Shown in pieces: positions 1 to 7,496 of a stretch of DNA of 13,272 nucleotides. Below the pieces are notes generated by a model. That model was given only the letters and a program-made list of their open reading frames with translations, was not told the DNA's origin and did no database searches. Numbering within the stretch: position 1 is the stretch's first letter; each line of letters opens with the position of its first letter. The translations under genes were made by a program, and so were the position numbers. The stretch is from assembly GCA_033808535.1 (NCBI GenBank), contig JAPXNL010000050.1, positions 1 through 13,272 of the forward strand, written 5' to 3'. This DNA comes from DTU078 sp033808535 (lineage in GTDB: Bacteria; Bacillota; Clostridia; Oscillospirales; CAG-272).

Positions 1-196
1 AAGGGCCCTCCGCTTGTGTCGCCACGCCACCGTTGCAACGGGCAACACTTTGTGGAATTGTCGAGTTTGCCTCTCTCTTTCGTTGTTCAATTTTCAATGA
101 CCGAGTGTGACGCCCGATTGCGTTTTTACCGCTCCTTGTCCGGGTCTTTTATCCCCCGTACCGTCCGGTTTTTTTCTTCCGCTCTCCGCGGCGACT
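1..196 (-). other. Leader of an rRNA operon (5' part, runs off left edge)
   Basis: On the minus strand this stretch lies directly downstream of a strong rrn-type promoter and contains no credible gene. At 83-97 the minus strand reads TTGAAAATTGAACAA, which closely resembles the TTGAAAACTGAACA element that precedes 16S rRNA and recurs in rRNA spacers of many Firmicutes. A perfect palindrome, CCGTTGCAACGG, lies at about 29-40. The mature 16S gene itself is not in the window; its start would be expected just beyond position 1. The assignment rests on promoter type plus the conserved leader element. Another stable RNA operon is possible but less likely. Confidence 0.65.
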
Positions 197-201
197 TGCA
201 T

Positions 202-250
202 AGTATAACACAAGTCCGCCCCGTTGTCAACACATTTTTCTCTTTTTTTT
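202..250 (-). promoter_or_regulatory. Strong sigma-A promoter with UP-like A-tract, rRNA type
   Basis: Read on the minus strand there is a perfect -35 TTGACA (225-230), a 17-base spacer and a -10 TATACT (202-207). The spacer and the discriminator side are GC-rich, as is common for rRNA promoters. Immediately upstream of the -35 lies an A-rich run (232-250), which fits an UP element that contacts the RNA polymerase alpha subunit. Transcription should start near 195 and proceed leftwards. No open reading frame with a ribosome binding site follows, so this most likely drives stable RNA. Confidence 0.8.
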
Positions 251-266
251 CGAGTTTGTGCAGACC

Positions 267-285
267 TAACAAGGCGGGCTTGTTA
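267..285 (-). terminator. Weak hairpin after the DUF2344 gene
   Basis: A 7-bp inverted repeat (TAACAAG / CTTGTTA) with a five-base loop lies about 20 bases past the stop of the DUF2344 gene. It is placed correctly to separate the gene train from the rRNA promoter. It lacks a U-tract on the minus strand, so terminator function is only tentative. Confidence 0.3.
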
Positions 286-305
286 TTCTTATGCATAATT
301 TGCCG

Positions 306-956
306 TTACCTGAAAGTATTGCCCGTTTTATCAAATATATTCATGCGACAAATTGAATACTCAAACGAATTTTGCTCCACGCCGCGGCTGCGCTCGATTG
401 CGCGGATTATATACTCAGGGTTGAGATAGCTCTCGGAGTATGCCGCAAGCACCGCTCGGCAAAGTGTTCCCGCGTCTGCAAACTCGAACTTTATACTATT
501 TATTAAAGGCTTTATATCTGTGTCGACCTCGCCCTTTTTAGTGCGTTTCGGCACTATAACCGCGCCGGCGAACAGCGCATCAAAGTCGCCGCTGTACGGC
601 AGCTCAAGAAACAGCTTATATTCGGATGAGCCGATTTCGCTGAATTTGGTCTCGGGCTTGTACGCTTCAATAATTTCAAGCTCTGGAGCGGTGGCGGCGT
701 TGAGACTGCGTGCAACCTCGTCCGTGTCAGGTATTTGCGTAACCTTGACGTCGAGCAGCTCGCATTCGCTTTCCGCGCCGACCGAAAGCGGCAGTGCAAC
801 CGATATGCGCGGGTGCGGGTTGAACCCCTCCGTGTACCACAGCGGCAGCCGGGCGCGTATCATCGCCGACTGCATTGTGCGGCACAGGTCGAGGTGGGAG
901 ATGAATTTCAGCCTGCCCCGCTTGGCAAACCTGATTCTCAGGGTTTCGGACAGCAC
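306..956 (-). CDS. DUF2344 (TIGR03936) radical SAM-linked protein
   Basis: A 216-residue cytosolic protein of the DUF2344 family, which occurs next to, or fused with, TIGR03960 radical SAM proteins; the biochemical role of the pair is not established to my knowledge. Family hallmarks are visible: FISHLDLCR at residues 18-26 and EGFNPHPRISVALPL at 43-57, followed by a glycine/glutamate-rich turn (GAESE). Length is normal for a stand-alone member. The start is GTG, supported by GGGAGGTGA about nine bases upstream. The first 19 bases overlap the end of the radical SAM gene, indicating translational coupling and a joint function. It is the last gene before the rRNA promoter. Confidence 0.88.
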   Translation of the reverse strand: MLSETLRIRFAKRGRLKFISHLDLCRTMQSAMIRARLPLWYTEGFNPHPRISVALPLSVGAESECELLDVKVTQIPDTDEVARSLNAATAPELEIIEAYKPETKFSEIGSSEYKLFLELPYSGDFDALFAGAVIVPKRTKKGEVDTDIKPLINSIKFEFADAGTLCRAVLAAYSESYLNPEYIIRAIERSRGVEQNSFEYSICRMNIFDKTGNTFR

Positions 957-2791
957 GAGCGTTCACCTCCCAGTTTATTCGCGCCGCAGCCCAGACAGCC
1001 CTCGCGGCAGTTTATTGACGGCTCGGACCTCTGTGCCCGCTCATACTCGCGGCGTAAAAACGAACGCGAAACACCGATGTCGATCATGTCCCACGGCAGG
1101 ATTTCGTCCGTACCGAACTCGCGGTTGGCGTAAAAAGACGGGTCGATACCGACCGAGGCGAATATATCCATCCAATTATCATAATCGAAAAATTCGTCCC
1201 AGCTGTCAAAGCGCACGCCGCGCCGCCTTGCATCGATGAGCGCCGCCGAGAGCCGGCGGTCGCCGCGCGCGAACACGGCTTCGAGGAAGCTGGTCTTCGC
1301 CTCGTGCCAGTTATAGCGTATTTTGCGGTTGTGTTTGAGTTTTTCGGCAAGATAAGCCTGCTTTTCGCGCAGAGTTTCAATCGTGTCCTGGCCGCACCAC
1401 TGGAACGGCGTGAACGGCTTGGGCACAAAGCACGCCACGCTGATTGTAACACTAACCTGCCGGCCTTTCGGGCGCTCGGGAGTGCGGTAAAATTCCTCCA
1501 CCGCATTTTGCGCGAGCGCGGCTATTCCGTCAAGGTCCTCATACGTTTCATTCGGCAAGCCCATCATGAAATAAAGCTTTACCGACGTTTTGCCAGCGGC
1601 ATATGCAGTATGGCAGGCGCGCAGGATTTCCTCCTCGGTGATGTTTTTATTAATCGCGTCGCGCAGGCGTTGTGTACCCGCTTCGGGCGCGAATGTCAGC
1701 CCCGACGAGCGCACGCTCGATATGCGCGCCATAAGCTCGTCGGTGAAGCTGTCGGCGCGCAGCGAGGGCAGCGACAGGTTTATCTTTCTCTCCTCCGTCC
1801 AGCCGAGCATTTCGTGCGTCAGCTCCTGCAGGCATGAGTAGTCGGAGATGGACAGCGACGAAAGCGATATTTCGCTGTAGCCTGTATTGTCGCACAGCAC
1901 TTGCGCCTGACGGTTGAGCACTTCGGGCGATTTTTCGCGCACCGGACGGAATATCATGCCCGCCTGGCAGAACCGGCAGCCGCGGATGCAGCCGCGGTAC
2001 ACCTCCAGCATAATGCGGTCGTGCACCGTTTCTATATACGGCATGACAAGCGTGTCCGGATAATATGAGCTGTTGAGGTCGGCAACAATACGCTTCTTCA
2101 CTTTCGCGGGCGCGCCGTCGCGCGGAGTTATCGACGCGATTGTTCCGTCGCCGTTGTACTCTATATCGTAAAGTGACGGCACATATGCGCCCCCGATTTT
2201 CACGGCTTCGCGCAGAAATTCAGACTTTTTGGCGCCCGATTTTTTCATATTTATATAAAGGCGCAACAGCTCCGGCAGCGACTCCTCACCCTCGCCTATC
2301 AAGAACAGGTCGAAAAAGTCTGCGACAGGCTCGGCGTTGTAGGCGCACGGGCCGCCGCCGATTATGATAGGCGATGTGCCGAGCGTAAAGTCGCCGCGTT
2401 CGGCGGAGGTCAGCGGCACCCCGGACAGATCGAGCATATTGAGCACGTTTGTATATGAAAGCTCATACTGCAGCGTGAACGCGATGAAATCAAAGCTCGA
2501 CAACTCATCGCCGCTCTCAAGCGCCGAGAGTTTTATGCCGCGCTCGCGCATCTTGGCTTCCATATCTGCCCACGGGGCAAAAGCGCGCTCGCACCACACG
2601 TCGTCCATGGCGTTGAGCGCGCCGTATAACAGACGGACACCGAGGTTGGACATGCCTATCTCATAAGTGTCGGGGAAGCAGAACGCAACGCGTGCCGCCA
2701 CCCCGTCCCTTGATTTTATGACCTGTCCGAACTCACCGCCTGTATAGCGCCCGGGCTTTTCTACCGAGCGCAGCAGCGAATCGGAATACAT
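938..2791 (-). CDS. TIGR03960 family B12-binding-domain radical SAM protein
   Basis: A 617-residue radical SAM enzyme. The cluster motif CIRGCRFC gives C268, C272 and C275 as ligands of the 4Fe-4S cluster that cleaves S-adenosylmethionine. Residues about 30-200 form the Rossmann-like region annotated as a B12-binding domain in this family (GMSNLGVRLLYG near 46-57, IIGGGPCAYN near 143-152), without a clear DxHxxG cobalamin ligand. A second cysteine group ends the protein (C595, C599, C602, then C613-C614), so it may bind another cluster or a metal. Substrate is unknown; the constant partnership with DUF2344 suggests RNA or ribosome-linked modification, but that is inference. ATG start, with a weak AAGGG site 12 bases upstream. 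The gene lies 77 bases after the peptidase gene. Confidence 0.9.
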   Translation of the reverse strand: MYSDSLLRSVEKPGRYTGGEFGQVIKSRDGVAARVAFCFPDTYEIGMSNLGVRLLYGALNAMDDVWCERAFAPWADMEAKMRERGIKLSALESGDELSSFDFIAFTLQYELSYTNVLNMLDLSGVPLTSAERGDFTLGTSPIIIGGGPCAYNAEPVADFFDLFLIGEGEESLPELLRLYINMKKSGAKKSEFLREAVKIGGAYVPSLYDIEYNGDGTIASITPRDGAPAKVKKRIVADLNSSYYPDTLVMPYIETVHDRIMLEVYRGCIRGCRFCQAGMIFRPVREKSPEVLNRQAQVLCDNTGYSEISLSSLSISDYSCLQELTHEMLGWTEERKINLSLPSLRADSFTDELMARISSVRSSGLTFAPEAGTQRLRDAINKNITEEEILRACHTAYAAGKTSVKLYFMMGLPNETYEDLDGIAALAQNAVEEFYRTPERPKGRQVSVTISVACFVPKPFTPFQWCGQDTIETLREKQAYLAEKLKHNRKIRYNWHEAKTSFLEAVFARGDRRLSAALIDARRRGVRFDSWDEFFDYDNWMDIFASVGIDPSFYANREFGTDEILPWDMIDIGVSRSFLRREYERAQRSEPSINCREGCLGCGANKLGGERSCCPKP

Positions 2792-2868
2792 ATTTGGTTC
2801 TTACCCTTCTGTTAACTATAGGCTTTCTTTTGTCAGCCTTTATGTATTATGGACCTGTCAAAGCTTTA

Positions 2869-3468
2869 TTATTTGTTTGCTTCGGCGTATTTCTGCCACA
2901 GCTCTTCGGCTGTGAAGCCTGTCTTGTTTTTGAAATAATCGTCTGTATATTTTCCCGCTTTGACGGTCTCGTTTAAGTCCTTCGGCAGTGTCGGGTCGAT
3001 GTTAGCCTCTATCCAGAGGAAAAACGCGGCGGAGACACGGTAGCCGTCAGTGTGCTTCTGCTTTTCGTTGTATTTGGGGAGTGCCCAGCCGCCCTCTTTG
3101 TTGTAGAGCCCGAATTTTGCTCTGCCGTAGTCGGCAAGACCCTCGCAGATCCAGAAGGGGCACTCGACCTTGGCATAATTCTGCGCTACATGGATAAGCT
3201 CGTGCGTCATGCAGTCTATATCCCACGGATGGTCTTCAAGCCATTTGGGATTGAGGACAACCTTGCTCCATGTCGTATATGCGACGCCTTTATATTCGGG
3301 ATCGATTACATACTCGACCGGGCGCATCTCGCCATTGTTGAACATCTGGCAGATTCCCTCGAAGACCTTGTCGAAAGTGTCAATCAGGCGCTGTGCCGTC
3401 TCCTCGGAAAGCAGTTTTCTAGATTCTCCGAATGTCAGGTATTTTTCCGCGATTTTTCCGTTGCTCAT
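2869..3468 (-). CDS. Cytosolic basic secretory protein (BSP) family zinc metallopeptidase-like protein
   Basis: A 199-residue protein resembling the plant and bacterial basic secretory protein family. It carries the gluzincin-type motif HELIHVAQ (H89, E90, H93) and a downstream WICEGLADYGR block (107-117), which supplies a likely third zinc ligand (E109 or D113). The C-terminal FTAEELWQKY (185-194) matches the conserved end of the family. Unlike most relatives there is no signal peptide or membrane segment, so it should act in the cytosol. The ATG is preceded by AAGGAG at six bases. That site overlaps the TAA stop of the preceding gene, and the gap is only ten bases, so translation is probably coupled to the membrane protein gene. 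Substrate is unknown. Confidence 0.78.
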   Translation of the reverse strand: MSNGKIAEKYLTFGESRKLLSEETAQRLIDTFDKVFEGICQMFNNGEMRPVEYVIDPEYKGVAYTTWSKVVLNPKWLEDHPWDIDCMTHELIHVAQNYAKVECPFWICEGLADYGRAKFGLYNKEGGWALPKYNEKQKHTDGYRVSAAFFLWIEANIDPTLPKDLNETVKAGKYTDDYFKNKTGFTAEELWQKYAEANK

Positions 3469-3478
3469 AATATACTCC

Positions 3479-6319
3479 TTAGTTAATAAACAGTTTGGAT
3501 ATGATTATCATCGGCAGTATCCAGAACAGCTGGTACAGCGCGACGTAGAACGACATAACGCCTGCCGAAAGGCCGAGCGCCAGTAAAAACGCCGAAAGCA
3601 GTATGCCGATTAAAATTGCAAAGAGCTTTATCACTATGTTCGTTTTCGTTATATGCTGCACCTTGTCGCAGTAAGCCAGCGTCTGGAGCAGCGCCTTGAC
3701 AGAGCTTTTCGACACGATGCCGCTGTCAACACGGGGTTTGGTCTCGTTTGTGTCGTTTAAATTCCTGCACTTGAGCACCTTGACCGGATATTTGTCCAGT
3801 TTGATTCTCATGCCCAGCATGCGGTCGTCGATGTTGGGGTCGGAGGTCTTGATGCCCACGCACACGCCGGCGCCGTATAGCTGCTTTAACATAAACTCAA
3901 AGTCGGGGTCTATGTGATACTGCACGTACATCTTTGCCGCGACCTCGTCGCCGACAACCATGTACATTATGCTTATCTCGCCGCTGCTTTCGATCTCCTC
4001 GTCGTCGGCGTCGCGCACAGGCACAAAGCTGTTGCGCCGCAGATACGGCGCGCGGCCGAGGTAAATGTGAGCGCCGTTGACCGTCGCCTCCAGCCCGTCG
4101 GCCTCGACGTCGAGAATCTCGACATCGTCGGAGTGTCCGAGGTCGATGGTTGCGATGTCGAGGACATCGGCAAGCGAGCCGCCCGCGGTGTTGAAAATGC
4201 TCGCGGCATTGTATATAACCTGGTCGATGCGGTTATTGCCGTAAACTTTCACGCTGCGCACCTTGACGCCCGTCGACGGGAACACGTCCTTGTCGTCGAA
4301 CGTGATCGCGCTTGCGGCGGTATATTCGTCGACCGACGCCTCTCCGATTATAGCGCTTTCAAGCTCGAATGCGGCGGTGGATGCCTTGAACATCGGGTAG
4401 CTGTAAAGCACGAACGCCGATGCCGGCATACACATCATGAACACCAGAAATGCCGTGGTGAGTGAATCGACCGGGTCTTTTGTCACATAATAGGCGGCTA
4501 CGAAGAAAACCGCGGAGACAATCACCACCAGCGGGATGATTGCGCCGATTATGGATTTGTTTTTTGAATAGCCCGCGGTGCGGCGGTAAAAACCGTCGAT
4601 GAAATTGGCGCGGCTGACCCGGAATATCGAGGGCGACTCGGGCATATATTCGCCGAACGCCTCGGTTTCAAGCACCGCGTCCTCAGGCTCTAGCCTGTCG
4701 ACCGCATATTTAACGCGCTTCGAGGCGGCTATGTTGAAGCCGAGTATCTCGCGCCGCAAATTGTAGTATTCTCCCAAAAGCGAGAGGAACACACACAGTA
4801 TCGCCGGGAAACCGTATAGCCTGATGCCGTCGGGCCTTATCCCTGTAAAGCACATCAGAATGTCGTACACAAGCGTCAGCGCCATTACGACCGAAAGCAC
4901 TGATGAGGGCATAGGTTTCATCCTAAACAGCGATACCGTTCCCTCTGCAAGCGAACGCCAGACCAGCATGCCGCAAATTGCGACAAGCTGAAGGTCTATC
5001 ATTATATTTGTGACCGGATATACGGTAGAGTCAAGCGGTGCGGGTAACTCTCCGCCCAAAACGGAGATGTTCTCGTATAAAAACGCGACTGCCATCACAA
5101 TCACGCAGACAAGCAAACGCAGCAGCAGCTTGCGGTATGCAAGCTTATAGCCGCGGAATATGCCCTTTGCCTGGTCGTTTGACGTAAACTCGAAGGTGTC
5201 TTTTGCCTTTCGCTCGCCCGATTCCGCCGCTTTGTCGTACTGCACTATATCGCGCGCGAGAGTTGCCTCGATCTGGTTCACGCGGTCGATGCCGAGCGTG
5301 TTTGCCAGCTCGTCCTCCATGCCGAACGCGATCATCAGGTTGACGTCTGTTTCGTCAAATTCGGTCTCTCCAGGTTTTTCGTCTTCATGCCCGGTCGGCG
5401 GCGGATTGTCCGTGATGCTGCGCACATAGTTCTCGGCATCGCGGATGCGTTTTTTTATGTCTATGTCTTCCTGGGACAGCTCTGTGGTCTCAGCCTCGAT
5501 CTGAGTGCGGTCGTGCTCGGACAGTGCGCCAGCCTCTGCCGGCTCCGCGACAGGTTCTGCTTGCGCCGCCTCAAATTCTTCCGTGTCGGGCTGCTCAATT
5601 TCGCCGTGACGCTTTAAGTACCTTTGATATTCGTCCTCCGAAAGGTATTTTTTCATCAGCGCCATAACGTCGGCGTTCTGATCTTCTGCTGCCGTGTCGA
5701 CGCGGTCAATCTGTTTGGTAGGCGCGTCGTCACGGGGGACTGCCTGTGTTTTCTTGTCGGAGAGTTTGTCCTTGCCGACATATGTTCCCTTGCCGGGCGA
5801 GGTCTGCAGCACCTTTTTACTTGTGCGCCTGAACCTGTAAACAATCCGGCCCGGCCTGTCCGATGTATTCGTTTGCGAGCGGCTGCCGTAATCTGTGCCG
5901 CTCCGGCTTTTTGCCGGTTCCGTCTGCGCGCCGTAATATCCGTCCTCCGGCACCGCCGTGGTGTTCTTATCCGGTACGGCATTTTCATAGGATGCGCGCC
6001 ATGCGTTGTCGGACGTGCGCTGGGCAGCGGCGCGCGCTCCGGTATCCGTCGCAGGCCACCCGCCTGCGCCGCTGTCGTCAAAACTACGCCGGCCGGTCAA
6101 AGGCTCCGTATTAGATTTTTCGGCGGACAACGGGACAGGCGTCCCAAGCTCGTCGAGCTGCATTTTTGTTTCGCTTAAATTGGCGTTCAGCTTGCGCAAA
6201 AGCGCCTTTGCGGAAACCTGCTTTGCTCCGCCCTCTCTGTTTTTATCGGCGTTGTTCGTATTCATTCTGCGGATAAACGCACGCCGCGCGGATCCTGCCG
6301 ACCCTCGCCGCGCCGACAC
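3479..6319 (-). CDS. Degenerate P-type ATPase-like membrane protein with long disordered N-terminus
   Basis: A 946-residue protein. Residues 1 to about 385 are hydrophilic, charged and low in hydrophobic residues, probably disordered. After that I see eight membrane segments (about 398-416, 436-456, 472-492, 498-516, 590-611, 620-642, 894-918, 921-945), spaced as in P1B-type ATPases. The fourth core segment has MMCMPASAFVLYSYP (628-642), like the CPC...P motif. FDDKDVFPSTG (674-684) sits where FDKTGTLT belongs, LGRAPYL (754-760) resembles the nucleotide-domain GRAxYL, and KTSDPN (824-829) replaces TGDN. TGES and GDGxNDxP are absent. It therefore looks like a transporter fold without normal ATP-driven catalysis; sensing or scaffolding is a guess. 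The GTG start has AAAGGA four bases upstream; an in-frame ATG at residue 19 is the alternative but has no visible ribosome binding site. Confidence 0.72.
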   Translation of the reverse strand: MSARRGSAGSARRAFIRRMNTNNADKNREGGAKQVSAKALLRKLNANLSETKMQLDELGTPVPLSAEKSNTEPLTGRRSFDDSGAGGWPATDTGARAAAQRTSDNAWRASYENAVPDKNTTAVPEDGYYGAQTEPAKSRSGTDYGSRSQTNTSDRPGRIVYRFRRTSKKVLQTSPGKGTYVGKDKLSDKKTQAVPRDDAPTKQIDRVDTAAEDQNADVMALMKKYLSEDEYQRYLKRHGEIEQPDTEEFEAAQAEPVAEPAEAGALSEHDRTQIEAETTELSQEDIDIKKRIRDAENYVRSITDNPPPTGHEDEKPGETEFDETDVNLMIAFGMEDELANTLGIDRVNQIEATLARDIVQYDKAAESGERKAKDTFEFTSNDQAKGIFRGYKLAYRKLLLRLLVCVIVMAVAFLYENISVLGGELPAPLDSTVYPVTNIMIDLQLVAICGMLVWRSLAEGTVSLFRMKPMPSSVLSVVMALTLVYDILMCFTGIRPDGIRLYGFPAILCVFLSLLGEYYNLRREILGFNIAASKRVKYAVDRLEPEDAVLETEAFGEYMPESPSIFRVSRANFIDGFYRRTAGYSKNKSIIGAIIPLVVIVSAVFFVAAYYVTKDPVDSLTTAFLVFMMCMPASAFVLYSYPMFKASTAAFELESAIIGEASVDEYTAASAITFDDKDVFPSTGVKVRSVKVYGNNRIDQVIYNAASIFNTAGGSLADVLDIATIDLGHSDDVEILDVEADGLEATVNGAHIYLGRAPYLRRNSFVPVRDADDEEIESSGEISIMYMVVGDEVAAKMYVQYHIDPDFEFMLKQLYGAGVCVGIKTSDPNIDDRMLGMRIKLDKYPVKVLKCRNLNDTNETKPRVDSGIVSKSSVKALLQTLAYCDKVQHITKTNIVIKLFAILIGILLSAFLLALGLSAGVMSFYVALYQLFWILPMIIISKLFIN

Positions 6320-6399
6320 GTGTTCCTTTCGTTATATTTGTTATATAAGCTGAAAGTTTTTATATTTTCTTCCCGTGTTAAATTCCAATGCGTCTTATC

Positions 6400-7155
6400 T
6401 CAGACGCATCTGTTCTGCCGTGCGGCTTCGCAGAGTATGACTGCTGCCGCCGCCGACACATTAAGCGACGTGACAAGACCGTACATCGGGATTGAAACCA
6501 GAAAATCGCTGCGCCGGCGCACCAGCTGCGAGACGCCCTCGCCCTCGCTGCCGAACACAAACGCAGCCGCACAGCGCATGTCAACCTCGTAATACGGCGT
6601 GCCTCCGGCTTCCGCCGCGAATATCCACACGCCGCGCTCCTTCAGCTCGTCTATCGTTTGCGCGATATTTGTTACCTTTACAATCGGTATATGCTCGACC
6701 GCGCCGGCTGACGCTTTCGCTACCGTTCCGGTCAGACCTACCGCGTGCCGCTTTCCGATTATCACTCCGTGCGCGCCCGCACCCTCGGCGCTGCGGATAA
6801 GCGCGCCCAGATTGCGCGGGTCCTCGATCCCGTCGGCTATCGCGATAAAAGGCTTCTCTTTCCGCGACTGTGCACGGGCGAATATATCCTCAAGCCGGGC
6901 ATAGCTCACCGCCGCGGCAGACGCCGCGACGCCCTGATGGTTGACGCCGCCCGCCAGCCTGTCGAGCTTCGCATTGTCGACTTCTATCACCGGGATCTTC
7001 CGGCTGACAGCCGTTGCCACTATCACCTGCAGCGAGCCGGTGTGCTCACCGCGCCTGACATAGAGCTTGTCCACGTCGCGCCCGGACTTGAGAAGCTCGA
7101 GCACCGCGTTGCGCCCGGCTATAATATCGTCTTTTCTTTCGTCTCTTTCGTCCAC
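6400..7155 (-). CDS. rlmB: 23S rRNA 2'-O-ribose methyltransferase, RlmB/TrmH family group 3
   Basis: A 251-residue SPOUT methyltransferase expected to methylate the 2'-OH of a guanosine in 23S rRNA domain V (G2251 in E. coli). The N-terminal substrate-binding domain shows GRNAVLELLKSG (14-25) and VNHQGVAA (71-78). The trefoil-knot catalytic domain has motif 1 DPRNLGALIRSAEGAG (112-127, with N115 and R121), motif 2 FGSEGEGV (201-208) and motif 3 SIPMYGLVTSLNVSAAAA (221-238, N232). Length is normal. The start is GTG with GGGAG six bases upstream. It is the first gene after an extended -10 promoter and probably heads the leftward train; the next gene follows after 79 bases with no terminator visible. 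A TrmH-type tRNA methylase with similar motifs is the alternative. Confidence 0.9.
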   Translation of the reverse strand: MDERDERKDDIIAGRNAVLELLKSGRDVDKLYVRRGEHTGSLQVIVATAVSRKIPVIEVDNAKLDRLAGGVNHQGVAASAAAVSYARLEDIFARAQSRKEKPFIAIADGIEDPRNLGALIRSAEGAGAHGVIIGKRHAVGLTGTVAKASAGAVEHIPIVKVTNIAQTIDELKERGVWIFAAEAGGTPYYEVDMRCAAAFVFGSEGEGVSQLVRRRSDFLVSIPMYGLVTSLNVSAAAAVILCEAARQNRCV

Positions 7156-7203
7156 TAATTTCTCCCGTGCGCTGTCAAATCAACACTGTATACATTCTCT
7201 GTT

Positions 7204-7212
7204 ATTATAACA
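7204..7212 (-). promoter_or_regulatory. Extended -10 promoter for rlmB
   Basis: On the minus strand TGTTATAAT combines a perfect -10 hexamer with the TG extension, about 50 bases before the rlmB start. The -35 position (about 17 bases further up) is AT-rich but has no match to TTGACA, as is typical of extended -10 promoters. It would serve the whole leftward train unless internal promoters exist. Confidence 0.65.
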
Positions 7213-7276
7213 CAATTTATTTGATTTGTATATAGTTTTTTGTTAATTTGGGCGTGACTGGCCGAAAATCGACATA

Positions 7277-7301
7277 AAAAAACGCCGCCTGGGCGTTTTT
7301 T
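7277..7301 (-). terminator. Intrinsic terminator, possibly bidirectional
   Basis: A 10-bp stem, AAAAAACGCC / GGCGTTTTTT, encloses a five-base loop. Read leftwards, GGCG is followed by seven T residues, so it should end transcripts arriving from the mntP operon before the rlmB promoter. The A-run on the other side gives a six-T tail rightwards as well. Confidence 0.75.
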
Positions 7302-7451
7302 GTTGTACATGGATGTATCATCTCACAGAATTTTTTGCACTAAGCACCCCATGAGGGCGGGTTTTTGTTCCATATGCCGCGCCTTTCGTGTTTAAAGCAT
7401 GATTGCTTGCCAGCTTCGCTTAAGTTCGCACTTTTTTTATTAAAACCGCAC
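7302..7451. other. Intergenic stretch with no recognised feature
   Basis: This is the core of the 339-base gap between rlmB and the TVP38/TMEM64 gene. It holds no open reading frame with a ribosome binding site, no tRNA, and no promoter boxes at proper spacing. A short GC-rich piece near 7347-7360 followed by five T residues pairs only poorly, so I do not call it a terminator. Confidence 0.6.
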
Positions 7452-7496
7452 AGCCGCGCCGTAGCGGGCAACTCCGCGCATGCACGGAAAGCGGCT
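7452..7496 (-). terminator. Long GC-rich hairpin at the end of the mntP operon
   Basis: Three nested complementary blocks (AGCCGC/GCGGCT, CCGT/ACGG, GCGG/CCGC) separated by small internal loops form one extended hairpin. It begins inside the TAG stop of the TVP38/TMEM64 gene. Read leftwards the stem is followed by GTGCGGTTTT, a short T-run. It may be a leaky first terminator ahead of the stronger one at 7277-7301, or a 3' stabilising structure. Confidence 0.5.

Noticed and set aside
16..429. Rightward 137-residue frame at the left edge
   Set aside because: It lies antisense to the rRNA promoter and leader and the DUF2344 gene, with low-complexity translation and no ribosome binding site.
2820..2839. 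Inverted repeat AGGCT/AGCCT between the peptidase and radical SAM genes
   Set aside because: Only five base pairs with a ten-base loop and no T-run; not a credible terminator.
2792..2868. TTGACA sequence on the minus strand as a promoter for the radical SAM gene
   Set aside because: No -10 box at 16-18 bases; the nearby TAATAC is far too close.
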